Assembly: GCA_018907035.1 (NCBI GenBank)
Contig: JACCIC010000053.1
Coordinates: 966,001 to 1,030,000, forward strand
Source of the DNA: Sycobia sp. Sy_11
Taxonomy: Eukaryota > Arthropoda > Insecta > Hymenoptera > Epichrysomallidae
DNA length: 64,000 nucleotides
Reading direction: 5' to 3'
Shown: piece after piece, positions 24,966 through 35,840 of the stretch
Layout: each line of letters begins with the position of its first letter
Position numbering within the stretch: position 1 is the first letter of the stretch
Made by a program: the position numbers and the translations under genes
The notes under the pieces: generated by a model
The model's database searches: none
Told to the model about the DNA's origin: nothing
The model's input: the letters and a program-made list of their open reading frames with translations, nothing else

Positions 24966-25368
24966 TGTAGGGGTACGCTACATGTCAAGTCTGCCAACAG
25001 AGGGCAGCTTGGTACTTACCTAACTCGTGAGCGACCAGATAGGCCTCCGGTTAACATATAACCCCTTGACCCGGTCTATATGACCGCGTCTAAGGCAAGG
25101 GTTACAGACAATGCCTTACTGACGAGTCCAGTCGTTAACCCCGGGACGAAACGCACCACGAGCCATTGCTCTATATATACGGGAATGCAGAATCCCCTGT
25201 GATACGCCCTATACATTTCTCCTGCGATTGGACACTTCATGACGTTATACTTTTATCCATGGCCCTCGGCTGAGTATTAAATAAGCGCGCGCACTCATTC
25301 GCTGTTGAATATTGAATATCCGAGGCGTACCTTGAACCTATGTACCTTAGAAAAAATTTTGGCTCAAC
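24966..25368 (+). mobile_element. possible LTR-like / retrozyme-like segment carrying the hammerhead
   Basis: This GC-moderate stretch differs in texture from the AT-rich flanks. It begins TGTAGGGGTAC, contains the hammerhead, a TATATATA at about 25173-25180, a second TATA-like TATTAAATAAG (25275-25285) and an initiator-like TCATTC (25295-25300), and can be read to a CA at 25367-25368. I could not find a target-site duplication, a second copy, a primer-binding site or a polypurine tract, so the boundaries and the LTR reading are tentative. Confidence 0.3.
25086..25154 (+). ncRNA. hammerhead ribozyme, type III (open stem III)
   Basis: All elements of a hammerhead can be placed by eye. Stem III is GCGT (25086-25089) pairing with ACGC (25151-25154). 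The cleavage triplet is GTC with cleavage expected after C25090. Stem I is TAAGGCA (25091-25097) with TGCCTTA (25112-25118), seven perfect pairs. The first core strand is CTGACGA (25119-25125). Stem II is GTCC (25126-25129) with GGAC (25144-25147). The second core strand is GAAA (25148-25151), its last A being the stem III A15.1. Loop I (25098-25111) contains GGGTTA (25099-25104) and loop II (25130-25143) contains TAACCC (25136-25141), which are perfectly complementary and could form the loop-loop contact that stabilises natural hammerheads. Because the termini leave from stem III, this is the type III permutation. It sits in a possible LTR-like segment with no coding gene. Activity is untested; the weak points are the four-pair stems II and III. 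Confidence 0.82.
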
Positions 25369-25633
25369 AAGTGCGAGACGAGAGTTTCACGATTATATCG
25401 CAAGATTCGCACGTAAATCGCTGTCCGAAGGGCAAACGAATTTAACGATTCGGTCAGTTTCACGGTAAAATTGCACCCCTTTTTTCGTCGAGCGCCCGAA
25501 TTCCGCATTTTGGAGAACTATGGTACAGTACGTCGTCGGAAGTGATTGGCATCGTCTCTGCCCGAACATCCTTTGGATGCAGAACAAAACATTTGGTAAA
25601 TATTGTGTTGGAGTGCTAGGATATGTGTATGCG

Positions 25634-25636
<3 letters not shown>

Positions 25637-25668
<32 letters not shown>
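25637..25668. repeat. (GA)n
   Basis: Uninterrupted GA array about 480 bp downstream of the hammerhead. Confidence 0.95.
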
Positions 25669-25671
<3 letters not shown>

Positions 25672-25879
25672 CCGTGAGTGATCGATAGTATATGAATCAG
25701 GTACGAAAAGTGAAAGATACGGAAAATGAGTAGGAAGGAATAATGTTGTAAAATATATAAAGTGGGCGTGGGGACGAGCAGGAGTTTAGGCTATTACCTG
25801 AATCTTTGTAGAAAATGCGTGTATATATATATATAAAATTCTTAATAAAGTATATTCCTAATTAATAGACACAAGGCAT

Positions 25880-26690
25880 TTACGCGGTCTTATATATGAG
25901 GTGCCAATATATTATATATAGATCTATATTGTGGATAGTCTCGAACCCGCTCCGACGCCTTATCCGTATCCTTATCGGTCCAGGACGTTTTAAATACACT
26001 AGCCGACGGCCAGTCGGATTTGCCAGCGGAACAATGAACCCCAACAGAAGCTGGGCGAAGATTTTCTGCGGATCTTCGAAGAAATTGGAGGAAACGTCCA
26101 TGGTGCTTCCCATCCATAAAGTTAAGCGAACGAGGAAATGCAGTGCGCGTTCCTCGTCCCTCCTCGCGTGCGTAAAAACTAACTGCGCGGCATTAGCGAA
26201 AAAGGAATAGAAGAGGGAGGCGCATAAAAATACTTGTTTTTTTTTTTTTTTTTTTTTTTTTTTTGGTGGACATTTTTCTCCGTACTAGGAGTCGGAGCGC
26301 GGTTAAAAATATGCACGGACTCCTTGGGTCGATGTTGGCTTTCTTGAAGCCGGTGTCGCGAGGTGAACTGTCGATGGCCCGGTCGCCTGTCGACGGTTGG
26401 CCGGACGGGCCGGGCTTCCAAGATCTTCGACGACCGATCGATGAACAATAACTTTAAATTGGGAAAAAAGCGAATGAAATGTCGCGATCGATGTTAAACG
26501 GATGGCGATCCGCTTATTTCATTTACAATCCAGGATTACTATGGGGACGTAGAAAATTGCCCACAAAAAATAAGGATCTTATGCCTTTTTGCTCATTCTT
26601 CCCAGTTGTCTGATGCTGCGTCCTTAGTTTTCATACGTAATTTCCTTCATCCCTATTAACGAAGTAAAACTATTGCTGTTTTTCTTCCGT
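25880..26690. other. unique sequence, no gene recognised
   Basis: Overlapping short frames of 75-104 codons on both strands, none with a family signature. A poly(T) run of about 26 lies at 26238-26264. Confidence 0.5.
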
Positions 26691-26696
26691 TCATTT

Positions 26697-26699
<3 letters not shown>

Positions 26700-26742
<43 letters not shown>

Positions 26743-26826
26743 ATATATATATATGTCAGCTTCGATAGTTTATCATGTACTGTCTGTTTTGTAGTATCTA
26801 AGAATTATATATATATATATATATAC
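26700..26826. repeat. two (TA)n arrays
   Basis: TA 26700-26754, with a phase slip in the middle, and 26805-26826. Confidence 0.95.
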
Positions 26827-27064
26827 AATTATATGTGGAACAAAAGAAAAAAAATTGAAACGGTACACGAAACGCCAGAATAACGTGTCCGCCTCGAAGG
26901 GTGTACATCTTGATCTTGTGGCGTACTATATATATATATAATATAAACGACTATTTTGCGCTCAGGGATTTTTGCCTCTCACATAGTGTCTTCCTCTTTC
27001 TCGTCCGCATCCTACTCGGAATCGGGCTGGCGAGTGGAGTATCTACTGCACACAGGACGAGAAT

Positions 27065-27270
27065 GAGAGAAGGAGGGAGAGAGGGGGAGAGAGAGAGATA
27101 GATGGACTACGAGAGAGAGAGAGAGAGAGAGAGAGACGTGCACAGATGCACGAATATGTGCATTCGCGTGCAGAACAGGATTCTCAGGTGAATGTATATG
27201 TTAGTATGTATACGTATGTGTAATAAGTTATAAGAAGATACTGTCGGATCGTCCGCGCAAGGGTGACATG

Positions 27271-27314
<44 letters not shown>
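27065..27314. repeat. (GA)n and (TA)n
   Basis: GA-rich 27065-27136 and TA 27279-27314. Confidence 0.95.
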
Positions 27315-27315
<1 letters not shown>

Positions 27316-27526
27316 GCGCGACCGCGGCCTGCGGCAGTGGGAGGGTGGAGGGCGGGAGAGAAGAGCAACGGTGGCGCGCGTTCGACGCTCGGAGACGCGC
27401 GATCCATCATACGGAGGTGTCAGGGTCCTCCTCTCCCTTCTGTCCAGAAACAACTAGCTATGACATTCTTCCTCGCTGCCGTTGGCTGTGGCTTCCTTTC
27501 GTTGCGCCCCCCCCCCCGCCACTTAC

Positions 27527-27528
<2 letters not shown>

Positions 27529-27564
<36 letters not shown>

Positions 27565-27699
27565 TCGCAGCGCGCATACACGAATCGCGCGACGTCGACT
27601 AGATATCGCATCTGATGCCCGCTTATATCTATATTATATTTACACACACACACACACACATACGTATACATGCGTACAAATATTATACACGCTTCTGTG

Positions 27700-27755
<56 letters not shown>
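27529..27755. repeat. (CT)n, (CA)n and (TA)n
   Basis: CT 27529-27566, CA 27642-27660 and TA 27702-27755. Confidence 0.95.
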
Positions 27756-27757
<2 letters not shown>

Positions 27758-27829
27758 TGCATTTGTACACATTATAAATTAACAGAATACAAAAGTGTGT
27801 GTATGTGTATGTTATAAACTTAAGTGCAT

Positions 27830-29410
27830 AATTACGGGATAAAAATGCAAAAGCAGCTTCTCGTATTATTAGCGTCTCTATATATTCGATAGGAGTAGCT
27901 TGCGGTTATCGCTCGCGAGAAAGCGGATAAGTAGAATGTCGGTTATATAAGAGTCATATTATATAGTCGATAATGGTTATTATAAGAGTCATATTAAGGT
28001 TTCTTTCAAAGTACTTTAAGGAGGTTCTATATTTATATATAGACATTGTATAGGCAACTCAAAGCACTGACATTTATTTAATAATTATCCAATTCTAAAA
28101 ATGCATACTCTATGTAGTACATATATAATTTTTTCTTCGTATTTGAACTGTTTTGCGGCTTTCCTCTCGTTGCGCTATATTTGCTTTTTTAATTTTTTTA
28201 TATTATAGCTAAGCTGCCGATGTGCGCTTTTCTTTTTCACCACCAGAAAGCTCATACATTCGTATAAAAAAAAAAAAATAATCAATGTCTACAGAAATTC
28301 TTGAAAACTTCGAAATCAGCTCACTTTTGGTACGTTCTGTATTTGGTAAAAATTTCCAAATGAATATTGTACGGGTGGATGAGAATCGAAATGAGAAAGT
28401 TTCGAGATTTTTCGATTCGATTCAGACGTGAATTTTGGCTATATTTTTTCAGAAACCGTAGTATTCGAAATTGGATCGTTACGATATGTATATATATTAT
28501 ATATATTAAGTGAAAGTGTCAGTGCCGGATGAATCGGGTGAATCTAAAAAGCCAAAGAAAGACTCAAAATATTTTGCGGGTAATTTATTAAATTTTTATA
28601 AAACATTTCGTAAAAATATTCATATAGTATTTTGGAAAATGTTTTCTAAAAAAATTCATTTATAAAAAAAAAAGGATTTTCGAAACATTTTGAATATATT
28701 TATTTTTTTTTAGTTATACAAGCTCTTCAAAATTAATTAAAGATCTTTATAAATTATTACATAAACAACCGGATAATGTCGAAAGTTGTAAACTGGATAT
28801 TTATTTTTTGGAAATAAAAACGTTATTATATTTTAGAACATACTCATGAACTAATTTCTAAATATCTGAAAACAATATTTTAAAAGTAATAATTTCAAAT
28901 AATTTCCCAAAGTATATTGCTAAAGATCTTCAGTCCTATTGGAAGATTTCTAGATATTTCTAAAATATGTTTTTACAAAAATTCCGCAATGCTTGCAAAA
29001 GTAAGTAGCTATAAAATTTCTTACTACAAACTCTTCACTCTTGTACTTGTCAGATAGAAATTTTTTGCAATCGTTTCTGACAGTTCAAACAAAAATATCA
29101 ATATTTCACAGTTTTTCTAATTAAAAACGATCTGTTTGAGTATTTATTTATTATTGGACAAAAATCTAAAAATTTTCCTATTTTTCAGTTACGAACCCAT
29201 ACAGCTGCAACAAATTAATTAAAATATTATTATGCATAATCATAAAGAACCGTCGAGTAATTTGGATTCTTTTATCACAAACTATCATTTAAGAAAAAAG
29301 TATTTGAAAAAGTGCAATTTCAATATAGTCGTAATTGCACCAACCAATATTAAATGAATACTATATTTTTGTACGGAAGATTGTGTCTTATTTCAATCTG
29401 ACAAAGGCTA
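27830..29410. other. AT-rich unique sequence, no gene
   Basis: Very AT-rich with a diffuse TTTTGGAAAAT texture at 28320-28960. No frame of interest. Confidence 0.6.
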
Positions 29411-29414
29411 TAAG

Positions 29415-29418
<4 letters not shown>

Positions 29419-29474
<56 letters not shown>
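29419..29474. repeat. (TA)n
   Basis: Uninterrupted TA array in AT-rich unique sequence. Confidence 0.95.
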
Positions 29475-29478
<4 letters not shown>

Positions 29479-29880
29479 TGATTTTTCTGCTTGACACAAT
29501 GACATGCGATGAATGACACTATGGCAGGTAAAATAATGGTTCGAGAGCGCTCTTTGAATAAATGAGCCATATACATATATATATCTTGATCATCAAAAGA
29601 ATTTCAAATTTTATAAAGCAATGCATCTCAACTATATATTATACGATATGGTTGTAACTGTTCAAATCTCGCCTCACTTCTTTCTCAATTTTATTACGAT
29701 TTCTGAAATAACAATAAATTCCTTCAACTCGATACGAAACTAACTGTCAAATCTGTTATCTGCAACTCAGAAAGACGTGCAGACGAAAACCACACAATGA
29801 TACAGAAATCCATATGTAGACTCAACGTCTCAACAAGACGGACGTGGGATTGTGTGATGGCAAAATATTCGGATCTGTAT

Positions 29881-29930
<50 letters not shown>

Positions 29931-29983
29931 TCCTTTAAATTGAAACGTTCGCTTTTTGGTGTCGTGAACAGTTGTTACAAATA

Positions 29984-30030
<47 letters not shown>
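29881..30030. repeat. two (TA)n arrays
   Basis: TA 29881-29928 and 29981-30030. Confidence 0.95.
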
Positions 30031-30032
<2 letters not shown>

Positions 30033-30298
30033 CAGGCGAGAAGCCATCAACAATAGGAGGCGTATCGATCATCGCGGTGCCACCACCGGCCGCTGCACCG
30101 CACACCAACAACGATCTTCTTTCTCGATAAGTTTTTGCCGTCCTTCCCCCGCCCCTCCCTGGGGCTCTCGCCCGGAAATCGCGAGAAGGGCCGCCCGCGC
30201 TGACTCCTTATTGTCAACTGCGCGGACGTATCTGTTCGCGCGCACTCCGGGGCCTGCGATCTCTTTCATGCCAGGACCTGGCCATCTCCACTGTTACG

Positions 30299-30300
<2 letters not shown>

Positions 30301-30359
<59 letters not shown>

Positions 30360-30360
30360 T
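30301..30360. repeat. (TA)n with (TGTA)n tail
   Basis: TA then ATGT units, just left of the 30.4-30.6 kb hairpin. A further (TA)n is at 30713-30767. Confidence 0.95.
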
Positions 30361-30395
30361 GGTGGCGCAGAGCCTGTTGACAAGGAAAAGCGATC

Positions 30396-30504
30396 CCTCT
30401 CTCTCTTTTTCTCTCTCTCACTCTCTGACTTTCTCGCTCTGTCTGGTTCTCTCTCTCTCTCTCTCCCTCCTTGCTCTTTCGACGAACGCGGAAAAGGGAG
30501 AGAT

Positions 30505-30552
<48 letters not shown>

Positions 30553-30590
30553 AGACAGAGCGAGACAGTCAGAGACTGAGAGAGAGAGGA
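30396..30590. repeat. long imperfect inverted repeat (hairpin) in CT/GA-rich DNA
   Basis: The left arm is CT-rich and the right arm GA-rich. This is not just two microsatellites, because the non-repetitive words also match: 30418-30454 (tcactctctgactttctc...) and the reverse complement of 30543-30579 agree at 34 of 37 positions, including CGCTCTGTCTGG. The inner ends (ctctccct and agggagag) also pair. The full structure could fold into a hairpin of about 80-95 bp per arm. Confidence 0.75.
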
Positions 30591-30712
30591 AGGAAAAGTC
30601 CGAGCATGCGATTCTATTTGTTGGAACGATCGTGCCGTGTGTATAGCTGCGGAAATCAAGCGCCCGATGCCTGACGAAGATCGATCGCGGAACGTAGGAC
30701 ACACATACACAT

Positions 30713-30763
<51 letters not shown>

Positions 30764-30769
30764 TATGCT

Positions 30770-31378
30770 GTTTCCAACCGGGGCGTCAACGACGCGACGT
30801 CGGGACGACGTCTCTCTTTCGTTTTCCCTCTCCTTCCCCTATATTTTTTTTTGTCCCTCCCCGAGTCTTCGAATAAGCGAACGATACCGGCATCCGTGAA
30901 CGGGGGAAGGATGAGGGACGGGAGAGGGATGGGCAGGGGTAAATTCGCACTGCCCTCGCAGATGCCGCCGCTGGTCGGTCACCGCGCCCGGGCCTCGAGG
31001 GGTGGTTTCTATTAAGACGGCGGTGGGACGGTCGAGGTGGGGCAGGGGGTCCGGGTCGCCCGAGCTGCTCTCCGCGGGTGTGAGGGGGGGTGGGGCTAGG
31101 GCGACCCCGAGCCGTCGCGATTGATCAACGGACAATTTCGGCAAAATGATCCGCGACGCACCCCTCCGATCGCTCCGTAGAAACGTATTCTCGATTGCGA
31201 TCTTCTCCGTACGGCGACGCGCGCGCGCGCGCGCGCCTGCGCGTGTACGTACAGCTGCCTCGGCCAAACGACACGGACAGCGGCGGCGCGTGTCGTTCGT
31301 CCCGCGTCCCGTGTAGTCGGTGTATGAGCAATCTTTGGAAATCTCGTTGTTTTCTCGATCGACGAAACGTGAACGGAC

Positions 31379-31409
<31 letters not shown>

Positions 31410-31660
31410 CGAACAGTAAAATCACGCCGTGGTAAATGTATGCAAACGTGATTCGTGTCCAGGAAATAATTTCTCAGCGTGATTCTAATTGAGCATTCAG
31501 CCTTACCATTCGTATCGTAGTCAAGTCGTATAGGGGCATGTAAAATCTTTATATAAAACAATGTAACGTTTATTTAAAAAATTTTTAGGTAGTTCTCTCT
31601 CTCTCTCTCCTCCCCCTCTCTCTGTATATATATATATATATGGAAAGCAAAATTAAGAAT
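30770..31660. other. CpG-rich block, no supported gene
   Basis: A GC-rich stretch gives a 240-codon minus-strand frame (31561-30839) that passes through a poly(A)/poly(T) run and contains Arg/Pro-rich noise, so I do not call it. A GC dinucleotide run is at 31218-31237. Confidence 0.5.
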
Positions 31661-31905
31661 GCTATATATATAATGACACGCAGAGGATCACGGATGCCTA
31701 ATATCCACAGCTGAAAAATCGCTCAGCGAGTTGTTTTCATCGATGTCCGTACCTGCCGAACACTGTGGCGCGGACCCTGCTCGGCCGGTCAATGCATTGT
31801 TATTGATCGATCTGGATTAGTGTGCTCTGTGAACTTTTTTTCCTCGGAATGCGTGCACGTGGTAGAAGAATATCGAACGTGCGAATATTTATCTATATAG
31901 CTATA

Positions 31906-32878
31906 CTACTGAGTACAAATATCAGTAAGACTTTATTGATAACTTTTGAAATCTTTATTGATTCTTCTAAATCTAATTCATCCCCCTCAAACTAATCCCC
32001 GATGCAATGCCAACGCTTTTTTCAATTTTCAAAACATTTGTTATTTGATAGGCGAGTACAGTAGTTACGGAGCGATATTGGTTGAATTTTTGTCGAAATG
32101 TTCATGTAAAATTAATGCAGCGTGAGCTGGTGCATTATCGTGATGCAAAAATCACGAGTTGTCTTTCCATAAATCTGGCCTTTCGAGACGAATAGCTCCA
32201 TGTAAACGACGCATCACACTCAGATAATATTCTTTGTGATCCGTTTGTCCGGTTGCAAGGAATTCATAATGCTTTCGGTCTTGTCCTGATAGTCCGAAAG
32301 GATCGCTTCTGAGACTTCATTCGACGCTGTTTTTCGAAAAAATTGAGTTATTTGGCACCAATCCAGATTTTACTCTTCTCAGACACAAAATGTCTTTCAA
32401 AATGGCGTTGATTGACCCATTTGAAATTCTAATACCCGTTTGAAATTCGCAAGCGCTCTATTAGTCAATTAACGATTTTGCAGAATCAATTCTTTGATTT
32501 TGTCGACGTGTAGCCTATCAGTTGATGTTCTTGGTCGTCTTCAACGCGCTTTCGATCCTCTTTGAACAATTTGTGCCAATCAAAAACAATTGCTTTTGTC
32601 ACTGACTTCTCACCAAAGGCCTTCTGCAACAATCTGAATGTGTCACTAGCCGATATTTCATTTCGCGCACAAAATTTAATGCTACTTTTTTATTGAATAA
32701 TTTCAGACATTATAAAAACCAAAGAGACTGCTTTTCTTTGTTCACAAAACACAAGCGTAACTATACGACAAATACTATTGACAGTACTACCAACTTATTA
32801 AAAATAAAAACAATTCTCCGAATCGATAAACCCAGGAAATTTGAATTGAAAAGTCTCACTCATATTTGTACACAGTAG
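31906..32878 (-). mobile_element. decayed mariner element with short terminal inverted repeats
   Basis: The ends are inverted repeats. The left begins CTACTGAGTACAAATAT and the reverse complement of the right begins CTACTGTGTACAAATAT, with 26 of 29 positions identical (31906-31934 against 32850-32878). Both ends are flanked by TA, the Tc1/mariner target site. The 973-bp interior holds a transposase relic on the minus strand. The usual intact length is about 1.3 kb, so it is internally shortened. Confidence 0.85.
31980..32700 (-). pseudogene. mariner transposase pseudogene
   Basis: Reading the minus strand downwards gives an N-terminal helix-turn-helix block (F-G-E-K-S-V-T-K-A, then F-D-W-H-K-L-F-K-E-D-R-K-R-V-E-D-D at about 32595-32530). 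Further on is the catalytic-core relic L-H-H-D-N-A-P-A-H-A near 32150-32120, the second Asp region of DD34D mariner transposases. The frame is broken by several stop codons and frameshifts (for example K-N-stop and I-V-N-stop after the helix-turn-helix), so no functional enzyme is encoded. Confidence 0.85.
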
Positions 32879-33159
32879 TATAATTCTAACTCGTATGTGG
32901 TAAAAAAATCTAGCCTGCTGTGATTTTTTTATTATTAATCAATAAATTTATAATAGAATATTACTTTTGTAATAATTTCGACTTTTTCAATGGTTATAAA
33001 TTGTACAGTAGAATAATCCGTAAATTATGAATCAATAAATTACTGTCCAGATGTACGCAATTTGCTTATTTAAATTTTTTGTTGTAATATGATATTTCTA
33101 GCGAATCTCGTTCGAGTTCAAGAAAAAATTCCTTTCTTGACCGCAACCAAATATATATA

Positions 33160-34082
33160 CGAGGTGTGTTGTGTGGATTTGGGGAGTCCAGCTGTGCAAA
33201 AAGTTTTTTTATTATGTTTATACCCATACCCCTGAAGTACGATAAAATTTTCAGCAATATTTATTGCTTACTTTTTAAGTGGCAGCCGCTAACGTTAGAC
33301 GTGTTTTTTCGAGCACAGGGATTTTCGTTTGTCGAGCCTTTTTCGATCTTGGCGATCCAGAATGCCTCCACTGGTACGATGGGATGATTGAGCCTTAGTT
33401 TCGACATCATATCCGTAAACTTAACAAAAAAAAAATCGTCACCTGTTTTTTTAGCGAGTCCTAAGCGACTTGTCCTGAGCAATGCTGTTTTTGTTCGAAA
33501 TTCAACAATTTTGGAACAAATTTTGCTGCCACACGTTTCATATCCAAAAATTCCGAAAAAATTCCATGGCATGAGCCAACTGATATGCCAACATCATCAG
33601 CGACTTCTCTGATTGTGATTCGGCGATCGCTCATAACCATTTCTTTCACTTTTTTCATGTTTTCATCGGTTGTTGATGTGCTTGGGCGGCCGGGTCGTTC
33701 GTCATCTTCAACGTTTTCGCGGCCATCTTGGAAACGCTTACACCATTCGTAAACCCCTGCTTTACTCATAGCAGACTCACGATATGCCTTTGTTTACATT
33801 TTACAAACTTCACTACACTTTATTTTATTTTTTCCGAAAAATTGAATACAAATTCTTTGCTCCACAAAGTTCTTTTTTTCACAAATGAAAATCGCTGTGC
33901 TCGAAAAAACACGTCTAACGTTAGCGGCTGCCACTTAAACAGTAGGCAATGAATTTATTGCTGAAAAAATTTTATCGTACTTCAGGGGCATGCGTACCAA
34001 CATAATAAAAAAATTTTTATACAGACCGACTCTCCGAACCCGCGAAATTTAAAACTTCTCTTTACTTTTTGAACACATCTCG
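33160..34082 (-). mobile_element. mariner-derived element with long (170-200 bp) inverted repeats
   Basis: Left arm 33160-33332 and right arm 33881-34082 are inverted copies. Both contain the block from TTTAAGTGGCAGCCGCTAAC through GAGCACAG, almost without mismatch, and both outer ends start CGAGGTGTG or CGAGATGTG next to TA. The right arm keeps about 30 bases (caaaaagtaaagagaag...) that are missing from the left arm. The interior carries the N-terminal part of a mariner transposase on the minus strand with the catalytic part deleted. It is non-autonomous, 923 bp, and lies only about 280 bp from the other mariner in the same orientation. Confidence 0.87.
33461..33790 (-). pseudogene. mariner transposase N-terminal (helix-turn-helix) remnant
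   Basis: The minus-strand frame from about 33790 reads Y-R-E-S-A-M-S-K-A-G-V-Y-E-W-C-K-R-F, then D-G-R-E-N-V-E-D-D-E-R-P-G-R-P-S-T-S, then R-R-I-T-I-R-E-V-A-D-D-V-G-I-S. These are the paired helix-turn-helix and GRPS linker of mariner transposases. It continues to K-F-V-P-K-L-L-N-F-E-Q-K-Q and then loses homology and frame. A stop (TAA) lies just upstream of the first block and the DD34D catalytic domain is absent, so it is inactive. Confidence 0.87.
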
Positions 34083-34089
34083 TATATAT

Positions 34090-35840
34090 ATATGTATATT
34101 TATTCAGAATTTATGGATTATTCTACTGTACATTTTAATTTAAAAAATGAATTTATTACAAAAGTACTTTAAAATTTTATTATAACTTCGTTCAATTTTT
34201 TTTACCATATATATGATTTATAATTCTTTGTACTATACATTTACGTATAATAAATTTGACGTAGAAATCTATTGCTGAAAATATATAGTCTATCGAATAA
34301 TTTAATGAAATCGGGAAATTAACAAAAGAAAAAAGAGCATTCGTTTAAAAAATAATTTGTGATCCTCTTTACATAATATGGTCTTAATTACAACTATTTT
34401 AAATAATATGTCAATTGTTTACCGCACCGTCGAAAAACATCGGATCATAAAAAAAAATAGTCTGGATAATACTATTTCCAAAAGGAATATGCCCAGTTAC
34501 CAAATCTTATCCAGACGTTGAGTTACAGCGGAAAATACACTATATATATTTCGTATAAAATCAATGGAATCGCTACGGAAGAAGTATTGGATAGTTCGTA
34601 GATAGAAATATGCTCGGCGTAATAGAAACGAATTTTTACGAAGTAAATAAGGCCCAGCGAGATTTAATTAGCTGTATTGAAGAGAAGTGGATTGAAAAGT
34701 ATCCTTCACGATCCGGGGATTTCACCCTGAGCTCGCGCGAAGATTGCCGGAAATTGTAGAAATTTCGTATCAACGTCCGCATCCTAAATAAACAATTATA
34801 CTGGATTGATTTTCGTCCAGCGGCGCTCGAGGTAACTTTCCCAATCTTAATACGTAAACGGTCATTAATCCATTACCATTGTTAGATGATGCAGTTAGTA
34901 CACTGGGACGGTTATCAATTCGACAAACGCAATAACTTGCTAATTATAAAAATATGAAAGTCACCTTTGTAATTGATCTTAAATTGCGTGTGTCAAAATG
35001 CTTTCATTCGCGTTATAATGACGAACCAAACGCTCGATTTCGACAGATTTAGATCAAACACGAATAACCAGTATATGATGTATTATTCGAGCATTGTTAA
35101 TAATCGCCTCTTTCACAGCTCGACGTCGAAGCATCTAACGCTCGAACGAATCAGTAGAAACGCTCGAGCGCGGTTAGACACTCACTGAGGCCGGCGCTCG
35201 TGCGCGCGCGCGCACGAGCGTAGGAATATTTGAAGTAATCATAACCGATCCCTGCCTTATTGGCAAAAGCTGAAAAATTCTTCAATTTTTTATATAAAGT
35301 AACCTGAATTCAACGATTGATAAAAGATTTATTACGATAAAATTAATTATTACGCCATTATTGTGTACTTACCACAAAATCTGAGCTCGTGCAATCAAAC
35401 TTATTTTGATCGTTCGTGTAAATAAAGGCTGCTTATCGTGTAAGTAATAATAAAATATAACATATCTTAATAGACAAATATGAGTGAAAAGATGATACAC
35501 GGATCAAATCTCTGTTCGTTTAAGGGAATGTCGGACTAAATTTTGACTGGCCTAACGACGGGTAACATGATTGAAAATTTGACGAAGTTTTTCACACTAT
35601 AATAATTTATACACTTCAATGCTCAAAAATGATTATTTGGTGACTATTCTGTGGCGGTAAAGAATCGAAATGAATTGGTTTTTGGGGAAATAATGAAAAG
35701 TGCGACCGAAAGTATTACGAAAATTATTTCTACAATGGATAAAATTTAATTAAAAAAAACCATTATATGTGTTAGATTATTTTAGCCTTCTATAAATAAT
35801 GAACAACAAAAAAAATACATGAAACTAAATATTGGAGAGT
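34090..35840. other. unique sequence, no gene
   Basis: AT-rich with a more balanced part at 34600-35220 that ends in the 26-bp palindrome. No recognisable gene. Confidence 0.6.
35195..35220. repeat. perfect 26-bp GC palindrome
   Basis: The sequence starts CGCTCGTGCG, has a central (CG)n core and ends CGCACGAGCG; it equals its own reverse complement over 26 bases. The alternating CG centre could adopt Z-DNA or extrude as a cruciform. It lies in otherwise AT-rich unique sequence. Confidence 0.9.

Noticed and set aside
25393..26450. Short frames near the hammerhead as a possible retroelement protein
   Set aside because: No reverse transcriptase, integrase, gag or other motif can be read in any frame.
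30839..31561. 240-codon minus-strand frame
   Set aside because: It passes through a poly(A) run and a (CG)n run, is Arg/Pro noise typical of GC-rich DNA, and has no recognisable domain.
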